Assembly (NCBI GenBank): GCA_964394665.1
Contig: CAYMYN010000028.1
Span: 1-54,643, forward strand
Direction: 5' to 3'
Length of the DNA: 54,643 nucleotides
Source: CAYMYN01 sp964394665
Lineage (GTDB): Bacteria > Planctomycetota > UBA1135 > GCA-002686595
The position numbers were made by a program, and so were the translations under genes. The notes beneath the pieces were generated by a model, which saw only the letters and a program-made list of their open reading frames with translations, did not search any database and was not told the DNA's origin. This document shows, piece after piece, positions 26,975 to 35,854 of the stretch. The number at the start of each line of letters is the position of its first letter. Within the stretch, counting starts at the first letter, position 1.

Positions 26975-27546
26975 GAGATCTGCGTGGAATCCTGTGCGCA
27001 GGCGGGATCGCCCTGCTCGCGCTGTTGCTCCTCGGGCGAGCGCTGCGACCCGATCCGACTCGACGGAACTTCGCGCTGTTCACCGAGATGGCGTCCAGCC
27101 GCGCGTTCGAGTCGTTCGCGCCGAGCGGCGAGCTTCCCGGGGGCCGGGTGCTCCAGCCGTTGGTCGCGGGCGTCGTGCCGCGCGGGGCCGAACCGTTCGG
27201 CTACGGCCCGGGCCCCGAGGAGGCCGAGCGCGCCGGATCCGAACTCACGAACCCCTTCGCGCGGGACGACGACGGGGCCGCGCGGCGTGGAGCCCAGCGC
27301 TACCGCATCTTCTGCGCCGTGTGCCACGGGCCGGACGGCGCCGGGGACGGGGCGGCGGTCGCGCGCGGCATGCCGCCTCCGCCGTCCTTGCTCGGGGCGC
27401 GCGCCCTCGCGCTGCCCGACGGGGCCCTGTACCACGTGCTCACCCACGGGCAGGGCAACATGGCGCCCTCCGCCGCCGAGCTGCTGCCCGAGGATCGCTG
27501 GCGAGTGGTGCTGCACCTGCGCCGACTGCAGGAGGTCGCGCGATGA
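26971..27546 (+). CDS. actE: Alternative Complex III monoheme cytochrome ActE
   Basis: This 191-residue protein has one N-terminal hydrophobic segment (ILCAGGIALLALLLLGRAL) and a single cytochrome c domain. The heme motif is CAVCH followed by GPDGAGDG, and a probable Met ligand lies in GQGNMAPSA. The start is the GTG of the GTGA overlap with actD, with GGGAGG 7 bases upstream. The longer upstream frame overlaps actD and is not needed. ActE is the peripheral monoheme subunit that, with ActA, hands electrons to a soluble acceptor. The Cys in the signal (LCAGG) could be a lipid anchor. Confidence 0.93.
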   Translation: MRDLRGILCAGGIALLALLLLGRALRPDPTRRNFALFTEMASSRAFESFAPSGELPGGRVLQPLVAGVVPRGAEPFGYGPGPEEAERAGSELTNPFARDDDGAARRGAQRYRIFCAVCHGPDGAGDGAAVARGMPPPPSLLGARALALPDGALYHVLTHGQGNMAPSAAELLPEDRWRVVLHLRRLQEVAR

Positions 27547-28712
27547 ACCTCTGGAGTCGATCCTTCCAGGTCCCCAGGCGGCTCGACCGAACCCTGGGCG
27601 CGTTCGCGGTCCTGGGTGCCGCGCTCTTCGTCGTGGGGCTCTTCGTCGCGCCGACACGGGCGTGGGGGGGGTACCTGATGGGCTTCTACCACCTCACCAC
27701 GTGGAGCTTGGCGGGGGCCTTCTTCCTGGCGATCCTGGCCCTGGCCCGCGCGCGCTGGGCCGCTCCGTTGCGGCGCGTTCCGGAGGCCATGATCGCTCCC
27801 CTGCCCTTCGCCCTGGGTCTGGGACTCCTGCTCGTGTTGGGCAGCCACGCGCTCTACGAGTGGTCCCACACGGGCGCGGTCGAGTCGGACGCCCTGCTCT
27901 TGCACAAACGTCCCTGGCTGAACGTGCCCTTCTTCGCGGGGCGCATGGGGCTGTACTTCGTGGTCTGGATCGTGCTGGCACGCCGCCTGGTGAGGCCCTC
28001 CCGGGAGCAGGACCGGGACGGCGATCCGCGCCACGCGCGGCGGCGTTACTTGGCCGCCTGCGCTTTCCTGCCGGCCTTCGCGGTGACGTTCTCCTTCGCC
28101 AGCGTCGATTGGATCCAATCCCTGGAACCGCACTGGTTCAGCACGATCTACGCGCTGGTCACGTTGGCCGGCCTGGGCTTGGGGGGCATGGCGGTCGTGC
28201 TCGTGCTGGTGGTCGCGCTGCGGCGCCAGGGGGCGTTCCAGGGCTTGGTGACCGAGGACCACTTGGACGACCTGGGCAAGATCACGCTCGGCCTGTCGTT
28301 GTTCTGGGCCTACGTCCTGTACTGCCAGCACATGATCGTCTGGTACTCGAACCTGCCCGAGGAGGCTGGGTACTACACCCTGCGCTCCCAGGGCGGTTGG
28401 GGCCCGCTGCGGATCGCCAGCTTGACGACGAGCTTCGCCATCCCGTTCCTCGTGCTGCTCCTGCGCCGCGCCCGGCGCAGCGAGGCCGTGCTGCTGCGCG
28501 TGGCGCTGCTGCTGCTCGTGGGAAGGCTGCTCGACGTGTACCTGCTCGTCGAGCCGGCGCTCCTGCGCGAGGCCACGGTCGGGATCTGGGAGCTCGGACC
28601 CGTGCTGGGGGCCGTCGCGTTCTTCTTCCGCACGACGCTGAGGAGCCTGGCGGCGGAGTCGCCCGTCCCGCTCCACGATCCTGACGTCACCGCGGCCCTG
28701 GCCGCGCATTGA
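27543..28712 (+). CDS. actF: Alternative Complex III membrane subunit ActF
   Basis: This 389-residue NrfD-like, ten-span membrane protein is distinct from ActC. Landmarks are GYLMGFYHLTTWSLAGAFF, the cytoplasmic LLLHKRPWLN, FSFASVDWIQSLEPHWFSTIY, and the helix FWAYVLYCQHMIVWYSNLPEE. The last is typical of the ActF/quinol:cytochrome c oxidoreductase membrane family. It overlaps actE by ATGA. With this gene all six subunits of ACIII are present in the order ABCDEF. No cytochrome oxidase genes follow, although act operons are often joined to them. Confidence 0.93.
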   Translation: MNLWSRSFQVPRRLDRTLGAFAVLGAALFVVGLFVAPTRAWGGYLMGFYHLTTWSLAGAFFLAILALARARWAAPLRRVPEAMIAPLPFALGLGLLLVLGSHALYEWSHTGAVESDALLLHKRPWLNVPFFAGRMGLYFVVWIVLARRLVRPSREQDRDGDPRHARRRYLAACAFLPAFAVTFSFASVDWIQSLEPHWFSTIYALVTLAGLGLGGMAVVLVLVVALRRQGAFQGLVTEDHLDDLGKITLGLSLFWAYVLYCQHMIVWYSNLPEEAGYYTLRSQGGWGPLRIASLTTSFAIPFLVLLLRRARRSEAVLLRVALLLLVGRLLDVYLLVEPALLREATVGIWELGPVLGAVAFFFRTTLRSLAAESPVPLHDPDVTAALAAH

Positions 28713-28731
28713 GCGTTTGCCTCGCGGTTCC

Positions 28732-28757
28732 CCTGGCCCCTTGGATTCGGGGCCAGG
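28732..28757. terminator. hairpin after the nar-act operon
   Basis: A 9-bp perfect stem (CCTGGCCCC / GGGGCCAGG) with an 8-base loop lies 20 bp after the actF stop and 18 bp before the next ATG. There is no T-run. It may attenuate read-through or be part of the leader of the next gene. Confidence 0.45.
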
Positions 28758-28775
28758 AGCGGTGACACTCCGGGC

Positions 28776-30212
28776 ATGGACCAAGGGTGGGGAGTGTTGC
28801 TCGTCGCCGGGCAGTTCGGCTTGCAGCTCGGGCTGGCGCTGCTCGTGCTGCTGCGGCGCCGCGGGCGGAACGAGGCCACGTTGGCCTGGTTGTTCCTGAT
28901 CCTGATCCTGCCGGTGGTGGGCGCGCTCCTGTACCTGATGGTGGGGGAAGTGCGCCTGGGCTCGCGCCGGACGCGGCGGCACGCCGAGATCGTGCGTCGC
29001 CTGCGCGCGGACCAAGCGGGCAGCATCCAGACCCACGCGTACGCGCAGCTCGAGCCGCAGCACCAACCCATCGCGACCTTGGCCGAGGTCGCGGGCGGGT
29101 TGCTCCCGCGGGGCGGGAACCTGGTGGAGCTTCAGGGCGACACGGAGGGCTTCGTGGCCTCCCTCGTGCGCGACATCGGTGCCGCGCGCCATCACTGCCA
29201 CCTGCTCTACTACCTGTTCCTGCCCGACGGCAGCGGGGAGCGCATCGCGCGCGCCCTGGCGGAGGCCGCCGCGCGGGGCGTGGATTGCCGCCTCCTGGTG
29301 GACGGCGTCGGTTCCCGGCCGTTTCTGCGCTCGGCCCTGCGCAGCGGCCTCGAGGCGCGTGGAGTGAGGGTGGTGGGCGCGTTGCCGGCCAGCCTGCTGC
29401 GCGCGGCCTTCTCGCGCATCGACCTGCGCAACCACCGCAAGGTCGCCGTGATCGACGGGCGCATCGGATACACCGGGTCGCACAACATCGCCGACGCGTC
29501 CTTCGCGGCCAAGCCGCGCTTCGCTCCCTGGGTGGACGCCAGCATCCGCGTCGAGGGCCCGGCCGTGCGCGACCTGCAGGAGCTCTTCGTCGAGGATTGG
29601 TTCCTCGATACGGGGGAGTACCTCGAGCACGCGCTGGGCGTCGAGGTGCGCGAGTTCCCCGAGGGCATCCCGGTGCAGGTCATGGGCACCGGCCCCGACA
29701 TGCAGACGGATGCCCTGGTGCAGCTCATGCAGTCGGCGATCCACGTGGCGCGCGAGGAGCTCCTGCTCACGACGCCTTACTTCGTGCCGGACGAGGGCAC
29801 CGCGGACGCGCTCGCGACCGCGGCCCGGCGTGGGGTGTCGACCACCCTGGTCGTGCCTCAGCGCAATGATTCGTTCCTCGTCGGCCACGCCAGCCGCAGC
29901 TACTACCATCACCTGCTGCGTTCGGGGGTCGAGATCCGCGAGTACACCCGCGGGCTCCTGCACTCCAAGACCCTGACCGTCGACCGCAACCTGGCCCTGA
30001 TCACCAGTGCGAACCTCGATCGCCGCAGCTTCGATCTCAACTTCGAGGTCGCGGTGGTCGCCTACGACACCGACTTCGCCAGCCAACTGCGGTTCCTGCA
30101 GCGCGGATACGTCGAGCACTCCGTGCGGATCACCGCCGAGCAGTGGGTCCGCCGCGGTTGGCGGGCGCGGGCCCTGCAGAACGCAGCCGGCGCGCTCAGC
30201 CCTCTGCTGTGA
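28776..30212 (+). CDS. cls: cardiolipin synthase-like phospholipase D family protein
   Basis: This 478-residue protein has two N-terminal membrane spans (LLVAGQFGLQLGLALLVLL; FLILILPVVGALLYLMVGEV) and two phospholipase D (HKD) domains. Motif 1 is H220-R-K222 with D227, followed by GYTGSHNIAD. Motif 2 is H396-S-K398 with D403, followed by LITSANLDRRSF. Both catalytic His-Lys pairs are intact. This layout is that of bacterial ClsA-type cardiolipin synthases, which condense phosphatidylglycerol to cardiolipin at the inner membrane. It sits alone between two respiratory operons on the same strand. Cardiolipin often supports membrane electron-transfer complexes, so a link is plausible but not shown. 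Confidence 0.92.
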   Translation: MDQGWGVLLVAGQFGLQLGLALLVLLRRRGRNEATLAWLFLILILPVVGALLYLMVGEVRLGSRRTRRHAEIVRRLRADQAGSIQTHAYAQLEPQHQPIATLAEVAGGLLPRGGNLVELQGDTEGFVASLVRDIGAARHHCHLLYYLFLPDGSGERIARALAEAAARGVDCRLLVDGVGSRPFLRSALRSGLEARGVRVVGALPASLLRAAFSRIDLRNHRKVAVIDGRIGYTGSHNIADASFAAKPRFAPWVDASIRVEGPAVRDLQELFVEDWFLDTGEYLEHALGVEVREFPEGIPVQVMGTGPDMQTDALVQLMQSAIHVAREELLLTTPYFVPDEGTADALATAARRGVSTTLVVPQRNDSFLVGHASRSYYHHLLRSGVEIREYTRGLLHSKTLTVDRNLALITSANLDRRSFDLNFEVAVVAYDTDFASQLRFLQRGYVEHSVRITAEQWVRRGWRARALQNAAGALSPLL

Positions 30213-30406
30213 GGTCGCGCGCGCTGCGTCCCAGGCAGGATCGGCCTGCGCCCTCGGGCGTATAGAGACTGCGGTGTCTGGTTTGCGAACCTGAGGAAGA
30301 GCCGTCCGCCCGCGGGCCGAGTGGAGCGGAGCGGCCCGCCGATCCCGTACCGCGTCGGGCCCCGCCAGGCGCGACGCCCGCTCCGCAACCGCGCACCCCC
30401 GGTCCC

Positions 30407-30988
30407 ATGCGCCCCCAGCCCCCAGGCGGATCCACCCCCATCCCGCGCTCCGCGCTCGCCGCGGGGGCTTGTCTGGCCATTCTCGCCAGCGTCGGCTGCG
30501 ATGGACGGCCCGAGCACCTGCCGATCCCCTGGGCCGCCGCGCCGATCGTGGCGCCCAGTTCGCTCGAGGCCTTCCAGGTCCCCCCGCCGCCCTTCAGCGA
30601 CGGAATCTTCCCCTGCTCGGACTGCCACGACCCGGACATCGAGGTCAATCGAACCCGCCGCGAGCTGACCCTGGTCCACTCCGAGATCGTCTTCGAGCAC
30701 GACGCGGAGCACCGCTGGTGCCTCGATTGCCACTCGTCCACCGACCGCGACATGCTCCACCTGGCGAGCGGCGAACTGGTCCCGTTCGAGCGCTCCTATC
30801 AGCTCTGTGGGCAGTGCCACGGGGACAAGTACCGCGATTGGCGCGCCGGCGTGCACGGCCGCCGCACCGGGCGTTGGGACGGGGAGAAGCAGTACCTGCT
30901 GTGCGTGCACTGCCATGACGCGCACTCGCCGCGCTTCCGCGCGATCGAGCCCCTACCGGCGCCCGCGCCGCCCCGGAGGACACCGTGA
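30407..30988 (+). CDS. tetraheme cytochrome c lipoprotein of a quinone module (CbcS-like)
   Basis: This 193-residue protein has a lipoprotein-type signal (SALAAGACLAILASVGCDG) and four CXXCH motifs: CSDCH, CLDCH, CGQCH and CVHCH. The hydrophobic segment ends at Cys, so it is probably lipid-anchored outside the inner membrane. It overlaps a four-cluster FeS protein gene (GTGA), which is followed by an NrfD membrane protein. The trio of tetraheme cytochrome, FeS protein and NrfD protein has the make-up of the Cbc4 (CbcSTU) quinone:cytochrome complex of Geobacter, as I recall it. It would exchange electrons between the menaquinone pool and periplasmic cytochromes; direction unknown. The 194 bp upstream contain no clear promoter beyond a TATAGA at 30261. 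Confidence 0.85.
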   Translation: MRPQPPGGSTPIPRSALAAGACLAILASVGCDGRPEHLPIPWAAAPIVAPSSLEAFQVPPPPFSDGIFPCSDCHDPDIEVNRTRRELTLVHSEIVFEHDAEHRWCLDCHSSTDRDMLHLASGELVPFERSYQLCGQCHGDKYRDWRAGVHGRRTGRWDGEKQYLLCVHCHDAHSPRFRAIEPLPAPAPPRRTP

Positions 30989-31890
30989 ACGACGTCTCCT
31001 GCGCCCCGTTCCAAGGGCTCTCCCGCCGCGACTTCCTGTGCGCACTCGCCGGCTGCGCGGCGGCGGCGGCGGGCTCCTGCGCGGACCTGTCCCACTCGAG
31101 CTTCTTCCGCCGCCACCTGGCCGAGCTCGGCCCCGAGGACGTCGCGCGGATCCTGCGCGAGCTCGAGGCCCGCTACCGCGAGCAGTACGGGAAGGACGTG
31201 GTGGTCGCGGCGGACGGCGCCCGGGAGGGCGTCGAGTTCGCCTACGCGCTCGACATCGGCCGCTGCGTCGGTTGTCGGCGCTGCGTCCACGGCTGCGTGG
31301 ACGAGAACAACCAGAGCCGGGACCCCGAGGTCCATTGGATCCGGGTGCTCGAGATGGACAAGGAGAAGGGCGTCGATTTCGCGCACGCCAACCCCTACTA
31401 CGAGGCCGAGAGCGTCCCGCGGCCGGGCCACTTCTACCTGCCGGTGGCCTGCCAGCAGTGCCGCGATGCGCCCTGCGTCAAGTCCTGCCCGGTGAATGCG
31501 ACCTGGCAGGAGCCCGACGGCATCGTCGTGATCGACTACGACTGGTGCATCGGTTGCCGATGCTGCATGGCGGCCTGCCCCTACGGCGCCCGGCGCTTCA
31601 ACTGGAAGGAGCCCCGCATCCCGGCCGAGGAGCTGAACCCCCAGACCCATCTCCTCGGAAATCGCCCGCGGCCGGTGGGCGTGGTTGAGAAGTGCACCTT
31701 CTGCATCCATCGCGTCCGCGCGGGCCGCTATCCGGCCTGCGTCGAAGTCTGCCCCACCGGGGCGCGCAAGTTCGGCAACCTGCTCGACCCCGAATCGGAG
31801 ATCCGCTACGTGATGGAGCACAGACGGGTGTTCGTGCTCAAGAACGAGCTCCACACACTCCCGCGCTTCTACTACTTCTACGGAGCGTGA
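30985..31890 (+). CDS. four-cluster ferredoxin-type subunit (CbcT/DsrO-like)
   Basis: This 301-residue periplasmic iron-sulfur protein has a twin-arginine signal (SRRDFLCALAGCAAAAAG). The GTG start has GGAGGA 5 bases upstream and overlaps the cytochrome stop. Four cysteine groups are present: CVGCRRCVHGC near residue 93, CQQCRDAPCVKSC, CIGCRCCMAAC, and CTFC with a later CVEVC. FNWKEPRIP links them, as in other DmsB/HybA/PsrB-like proteins. It should relay electrons between the tetraheme cytochrome and the NrfD-like partner encoded next. The C-terminal VLKNELHTLPRFYYFY segment is typical for subunits of NrfD complexes. Confidence 0.9.
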   Translation: MNDVSCAPFQGLSRRDFLCALAGCAAAAAGSCADLSHSSFFRRHLAELGPEDVARILRELEARYREQYGKDVVVAADGAREGVEFAYALDIGRCVGCRRCVHGCVDENNQSRDPEVHWIRVLEMDKEKGVDFAHANPYYEAESVPRPGHFYLPVACQQCRDAPCVKSCPVNATWQEPDGIVVIDYDWCIGCRCCMAACPYGARRFNWKEPRIPAEELNPQTHLLGNRPRPVGVVEKCTFCIHRVRAGRYPACVEVCPTGARKFGNLLDPESEIRYVMEHRRVFVLKNELHTLPRFYYFYGA

Positions 31891-31893
31891 CCG

Positions 31894-33177
31894 GTGGCCA
31901 CCCTACGCGCGTTCGGTGAGTTCGTCCGCGGGAGCCTGCGCATCGTGACGCGCGGCAACCGCTACTACTGGCTGTGGATCGTCCTCCTGCTGCTGGTCGT
32001 GGGGCGCGGCGCCCTGGCCTACTCCGACCAGCTCCGCGGCGGGCTGATCGAGACCAGCATGCGGGACTCGGTCTCGTGGGCCTTCTACATCGGGAACTTC
32101 ACCTTCCTCGTGGGCGTCGCCGCCGCGGCGGTGCTGCTGGTCATCCCGGCCTACGTCTACCACTGGAAGCCCATCAAGGAGGTCGTGATCCTGGGCGAGC
32201 TGCTGGCCATCTCGGCCATCCTCATGTGCGGATTGTTCGTGACCGTCGACGTCGGGCGCCCGGACCGTTTGCTGCATCTGGTGCCGGGGCTCGGACGGCT
32301 CAACGTGCCGAGCTCCCTGCTCGCCTGGGACGTGCTGGTGCTGAACGGGTACTTCGTGCTGAACCTCGTGATCGCGACCTACCTGCTCTTCCGCATGTTC
32401 GGCGGCAAGAAACCCGATCCGCGCATCTTCACGCCGCTGGTCCTGATCTCGATCCCCGCCGCCATCGGCATCCACACGGTCACCGCCTTCCTCTACAACG
32501 GCTTGGCGGCGCGGCCCTTCTGGAACGCCTCCATCCTGGCCCCACGTTTCCTGGCCTCCGCTTTCTGCTCCGGACCGGCGGTCCTCCTGATCGTGATGCA
32601 GCTCCTGCGGCGCTTCACGCGCTTCGAGATCCAGGACGCCGCGATCTGGAAGGTCGCCGAGCTGATGGCCTACGCCATGTTCGTGAACCTTTTCCTGCTC
32701 GGCGCGGAGGTGTTCAAGGAGTTCTACTCGGGCACCGAGCACTTGGCGCACATGCGCTACATGTTCGTCGGGCTCGACGGTCGGACGGCCATCGTGCCCT
32801 ACATGTGGACGGCGGTGGGTTGCTCGATCGCGGCCTTCCTGCTCTTCCTGTTCCCCGCGACGCGGCGCAACGTGCTGACCCTCAACCTGGGCTGCGGGCT
32901 GATCTGGATCGGGGTCTACCTCGAGAAGGGCATGGGCCTGATCATCCCGGGCATGACCCCGGACACGTTGGGCGAGATCTACGAGTACGCCCCATCCCGC
33001 ACCGAGCTGTGGGTCGCGGCCGGGATCTTCTCGATCGGCTTCCTGGTCTTCACCTGGATGACGAAGGTCGCGATGGCGATCCTGTTGGGCGAGTTCCGCT
33101 CCGCGGCGGGGCGGAGCGCGGCGGGGGCGGTGGGGTTGGACGGAGCGCCCCTGGGCGCCGCAGCGGGGGCGCGATGA
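31894..33177 (+). CDS. NrfD/PsrC family quinone-interacting membrane subunit (CbcU/DsrP-like)
   Basis: This 427-residue protein has about ten membrane spans and starts at a GTG 3 bp after the FeS gene; GGAG lies about 10 bases upstream. Landmarks are VSWAFYIGNFTFLVGVAAAAV, the cytoplasmic HWKPIKEVVILGELLA, VDVGRPDR and LLAWDVLVLNGYF. LEKGMGLIIPGMTPDTLGE near the end matches the DsrP/HmcC-like branch of NrfD proteins rather than ActC or ActF. It would bind menaquinone and complete the module with the two preceding genes. The C-terminal tail (about 25 residues) is Ala/Gly-rich and probably disordered. A 164-bp gap follows before the porin gene. Confidence 0.91.
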   Translation: MATLRAFGEFVRGSLRIVTRGNRYYWLWIVLLLLVVGRGALAYSDQLRGGLIETSMRDSVSWAFYIGNFTFLVGVAAAAVLLVIPAYVYHWKPIKEVVILGELLAISAILMCGLFVTVDVGRPDRLLHLVPGLGRLNVPSSLLAWDVLVLNGYFVLNLVIATYLLFRMFGGKKPDPRIFTPLVLISIPAAIGIHTVTAFLYNGLAARPFWNASILAPRFLASAFCSGPAVLLIVMQLLRRFTRFEIQDAAIWKVAELMAYAMFVNLFLLGAEVFKEFYSGTEHLAHMRYMFVGLDGRTAIVPYMWTAVGCSIAAFLLFLFPATRRNVLTLNLGCGLIWIGVYLEKGMGLIIPGMTPDTLGEIYEYAPSRTELWVAAGIFSIGFLVFTWMTKVAMAILLGEFRSAAGRSAAGAVGLDGAPLGAAAGAR

Positions 33178-33341
33178 GGCCCGCCCGAAGCCTCGCGCGG
33201 CGCCGCGAGTCGCCTGCGGTCGAGACGCGATCTCAATGGAGGCGCGCGCGGGCGCGGGTTTCCACCTTCAGGTCGAGCTTGCGGAAGGGCCTCCGACGCC
33301 CGTAAGTTCCCCGTTCCCACCGAGCTGATGCGAGCCCTCTC

Positions 33342-34835
33342 GTGAAGCGACCCGATTCCCGCACCTCCCCTCACCACCGTTGGTCGAACGCGAGAGCGGC
33401 AGCCCCTGGGCCGACCCTGCTGGCCGCCGGATTGCTCCTCGCCTGCAGCGCGGCCTGCTCGGCGCCGCGGGCCTCGACGCGGGGGCCGTCGCGGGCCTCG
33501 GCCGAGGGATCGGTCGCCGGCGTCCAGGGTGAAGGACCCGCCCCCGCCGAGGAAGTCGTAGCGGGTGTGGGGGAGGGAGAAGCGCCCGAGTCGGACGCGA
33601 AACGCGCCCTCCCGGTGCAGGGCTTCCTCGGGACGCGCTACCGCTACCGCAGCGGGGGTGGCAGCGACCACGACCTCTCGACCACCCTGGGCCTGCGCGT
33701 CGGGAAGCCGGACGAGGATCCGTTCACCCTGCATCTGCTGGCCTGGGCCAATGCGGACCTGGGGGGCCGCCGCGGGAGCGACGACCCGTTCTTCGACATC
33801 AACGACACCTACAGCAAGGACGTCACCGGCCGGCTCTACGAGGCCTACGTGGACGCCCAGCGCGTCGACGGCCTCGGTCTCCTGCGCCTGGGCCGTCAGC
33901 CGGTGTACGAGACCCCCGAATACGTCACTTTCGACGGCCTGCGCCTGGAATCCGAGCCCCTGGGCGGACGCCACGTGCGATGGGGTGCCTATGGCGGCAT
34001 CCCCGTGCACCACTTCGAATCCTCCTCGAACGGGGATTCGGTGCTCGGCGCCTACGTGGACCTGCTCCCCTGGGAGAACGGACGCGCGCGGCTCGACTAC
34101 ATGCTGATCGAGGACCGGTATCTGTTCGGAGACCAGCGGAACGACCTCCTCGGCCTGCAGGTGTGGCAGAACGTGGGTCCGAATCTGCGCTTGGAGGGTG
34201 CTTACACGCTGTTGGAGGGCGAGAGCCGCGACTTCCGTGGGCGCGCCTCTTGGTTCGAGGTCGAACAGGACCTCGTGGTGCGGGCCACGTACTACGAGCT
34301 CCTCGAGACCCAGCGCGACCTGGTCAACGAGTTCGACCCCTTCTACGCCGCGTTGCGCGAGTACTACCCCTTCCGCGAGGTCCAGCTCCTGGTCTCCAAG
34401 GGCTTCGCCGAGCGTTACCGGGCCGACGTCGGCGCGCAGTTGCGGCGCCTTCGGGACGACGGGGACGAGGGCGAGTTCAACCGCGAGTTCGAGCGCTATC
34501 ACGCGCGCCTGGTGATCGACGACGTGTTCGTGGAGGACCTGGCCCTGGGGGTGACCGGCGAGGTGCACGACGCGGGCAGCGGCAAGTACACGAGCTGGTC
34601 CGCCGACCTCGAGCGCCGCTGGAGCGAGCGCTGGAAGACCGTCGTCGGGACCTTCTACGCGCTCTACGACTTCGACCTGCTCTCCCTGCGGGAGCGCAAC
34701 GACGTACGCGTCTACTTCCTCGACGTCGCCCTGCGCGCGTCCGATGCCACCCGCGTCGGAGCACGCTACGAGTTCGAGGACGACGATCTGGACGACTACC
34801 ACGTGCTGAGGGTGGGACTGACATGGCGCTTCTGA
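33342..34835 (+). CDS. outer-membrane beta-barrel porin of a cytochrome conduit
   Basis: This 497-residue protein ends in the outer-membrane signature WRF. After an Ala/Gly/Glu-rich linker, residues about 90-497 alternate short polar and aromatic strands, e.g. GFLGTRYRYRS, LHLLAWANADLG, LLRLGRQPVYE and FDGLRLESEPL. GRQ with FDGLRL recalls alginate-export-type barrels. It lacks clear similarity to MtrB and has no N-terminal CXXC. The signal region (LLAAGLLLACSAACSA) contains a lipobox-like cysteine, which is odd for a barrel. The 13-base overlap with a 13-heme protein, and a decaheme gene next, suggest a porin-cytochrome conduit across the outer membrane. It starts at a GTG with no clear Shine-Dalgarno. 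Confidence 0.82.
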   Translation: MKRPDSRTSPHHRWSNARAAAPGPTLLAAGLLLACSAACSAPRASTRGPSRASAEGSVAGVQGEGPAPAEEVVAGVGEGEAPESDAKRALPVQGFLGTRYRYRSGGGSDHDLSTTLGLRVGKPDEDPFTLHLLAWANADLGGRRGSDDPFFDINDTYSKDVTGRLYEAYVDAQRVDGLGLLRLGRQPVYETPEYVTFDGLRLESEPLGGRHVRWGAYGGIPVHHFESSSNGDSVLGAYVDLLPWENGRARLDYMLIEDRYLFGDQRNDLLGLQVWQNVGPNLRLEGAYTLLEGESRDFRGRASWFEVEQDLVVRATYYELLETQRDLVNEFDPFYAALREYYPFREVQLLVSKGFAERYRADVGAQLRRLRDDGDEGEFNREFERYHARLVIDDVFVEDLALGVTGEVHDAGSGKYTSWSADLERRWSERWKTVVGTFYALYDFDLLSLRERNDVRVYFLDVALRASDATRVGARYEFEDDDLDDYHVLRVGLTWRF

Positions 34836-35854
34836 TCCATCCGCCCAGCCGTCGGCACCTCGCGGGCGCCCTGACCCTCGTCTCGGCCCTGGCCCTGGGG
34901 GGCTGCATGCTCTTGGAGCAGGTCGGCCTGCGCCGCGTCGCGGACGAGGGCCCGGCCTTCAGCCACCGCATCCACGTCCAGGACCAGGGCATGGACTGCG
35001 GCGACTGCCACATGGGCGTCCACGAGGAGGACCAGCCCGGCATGCCCGTACCCATGCTGTGCGCGCTCTGCCACGAGGGCATGGACGAGGAGAAGCCCGC
35101 GGAGCTCCGCGCTGAGTTCCTCTTCCAGGACGGCGCACTGCCTCCCTCGCGCAGTCTCCTGTCGGACGAGATCCTGTTCTCGCACCTCGCGCACGTTCAG
35201 GCGATCGACGACTGCGCGGCCTGCCACGGCGCGATCGCCGAGGCGGAGCGCACGCCGGCCCACGTCGGCCTGACGATGGACGATTGCATGGCGTGCCACG
35301 CCAAGTCCGGCATCTCCAACGACTGCGCCACGTGCCACAGCGTCCTGCGCGAGGACGTGGCGCCGGCGAACCACGGGCTGGCCTGGATGCAGCTCCACGG
35401 CGGGATCGCGCGCGCCGGCGGAACGGCCCAGGCCGAGCGCTGCAACACCTGCCACCAGGAGAGCTCCTGCGCCGAGTGCCACCAACTCGTGCCGCCCAGC
35501 GACCACACCGAGTTCTGGCGCCGCAGGGGCCACGGCTTCGTCGCCGGCCTCGATCGCAGCCGCTGCCAGACCTGCCACCAGCCCGACTACTGCAACCAGT
35601 GCCACTTCGAAACCACGCCCCTCTCCCACACCGGCTCTTGGGGAGGCACGCTCAGCATGCACTGCCTCTCCTGCCACCTGCCCGTGCAGCAGACGGGTTG
35701 CTTGACCTGCCACCGCGACACGCCGAGCCACCTCTTGGCCGCGCCCAAGCCCGCCAACCACACCGCCGCCATGAACTGTCGCCAGTGCCACGGCTTCGAT
35801 GCGCCCCTGCCGCACGTCGACAACGGGGCGGACTGCAACATCTGCCATCGTTGA
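34823..35854 (+). CDS. 13-heme periplasmic lipoprotein cytochrome (MtrA-like role)
   Basis: This 343-residue protein starts at an ATG with GAGGGTGGG upstream and inside the porin gene. It has a lipoprotein signal ending LALGGC. I count 13 CXXCH motifs (CGDCH, CALCH, CAACH, CMACH, CATCH, CNTCH, CAECH, CQTCH, CNQCH, CLSCH, CLTCH, CRQCH, CNICH), about one per 26 residues, with many extra His as distal ligands. Length and density resemble MtrA/PioA-type cytochromes (10 hemes in about 330 residues), which thread through a porin. Three more hemes and a lipid anchor are differences. Its coupling to the porin gene supports a role in carrying electrons through the outer membrane. Confidence 0.88.
   Translation: MALLIHPPSRRHLAGALTLVSALALGGCMLLEQVGLRRVADEGPAFSHRIHVQDQGMDCGDCHMGVHEEDQPGMPVPMLCALCHEGMDEEKPAELRAEFLFQDGALPPSRSLLSDEILFSHLAHVQAIDDCAACHGAIAEAERTPAHVGLTMDDCMACHAKSGISNDCATCHSVLREDVAPANHGLAWMQLHGGIARAGGTAQAERCNTCHQESSCAECHQLVPPSDHTEFWRRRGHGFVAGLDRSRCQTCHQPDYCNQCHFETTPLSHTGSWGGTLSMHCLSCHLPVQQTGCLTCHRDTPSHLLAAPKPANHTAAMNCRQCHGFDAPLPHVDNGADCNICHR

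Noticed and set aside
30273..30286. Possible sigma-54 promoter before the tetraheme module (GG-N10-GC)
   Set aside because: Spacing fits and the -12 part (TTTGC) is fair, but the -24 part reads GGTGT instead of GGCAC and no activator dyad is near.
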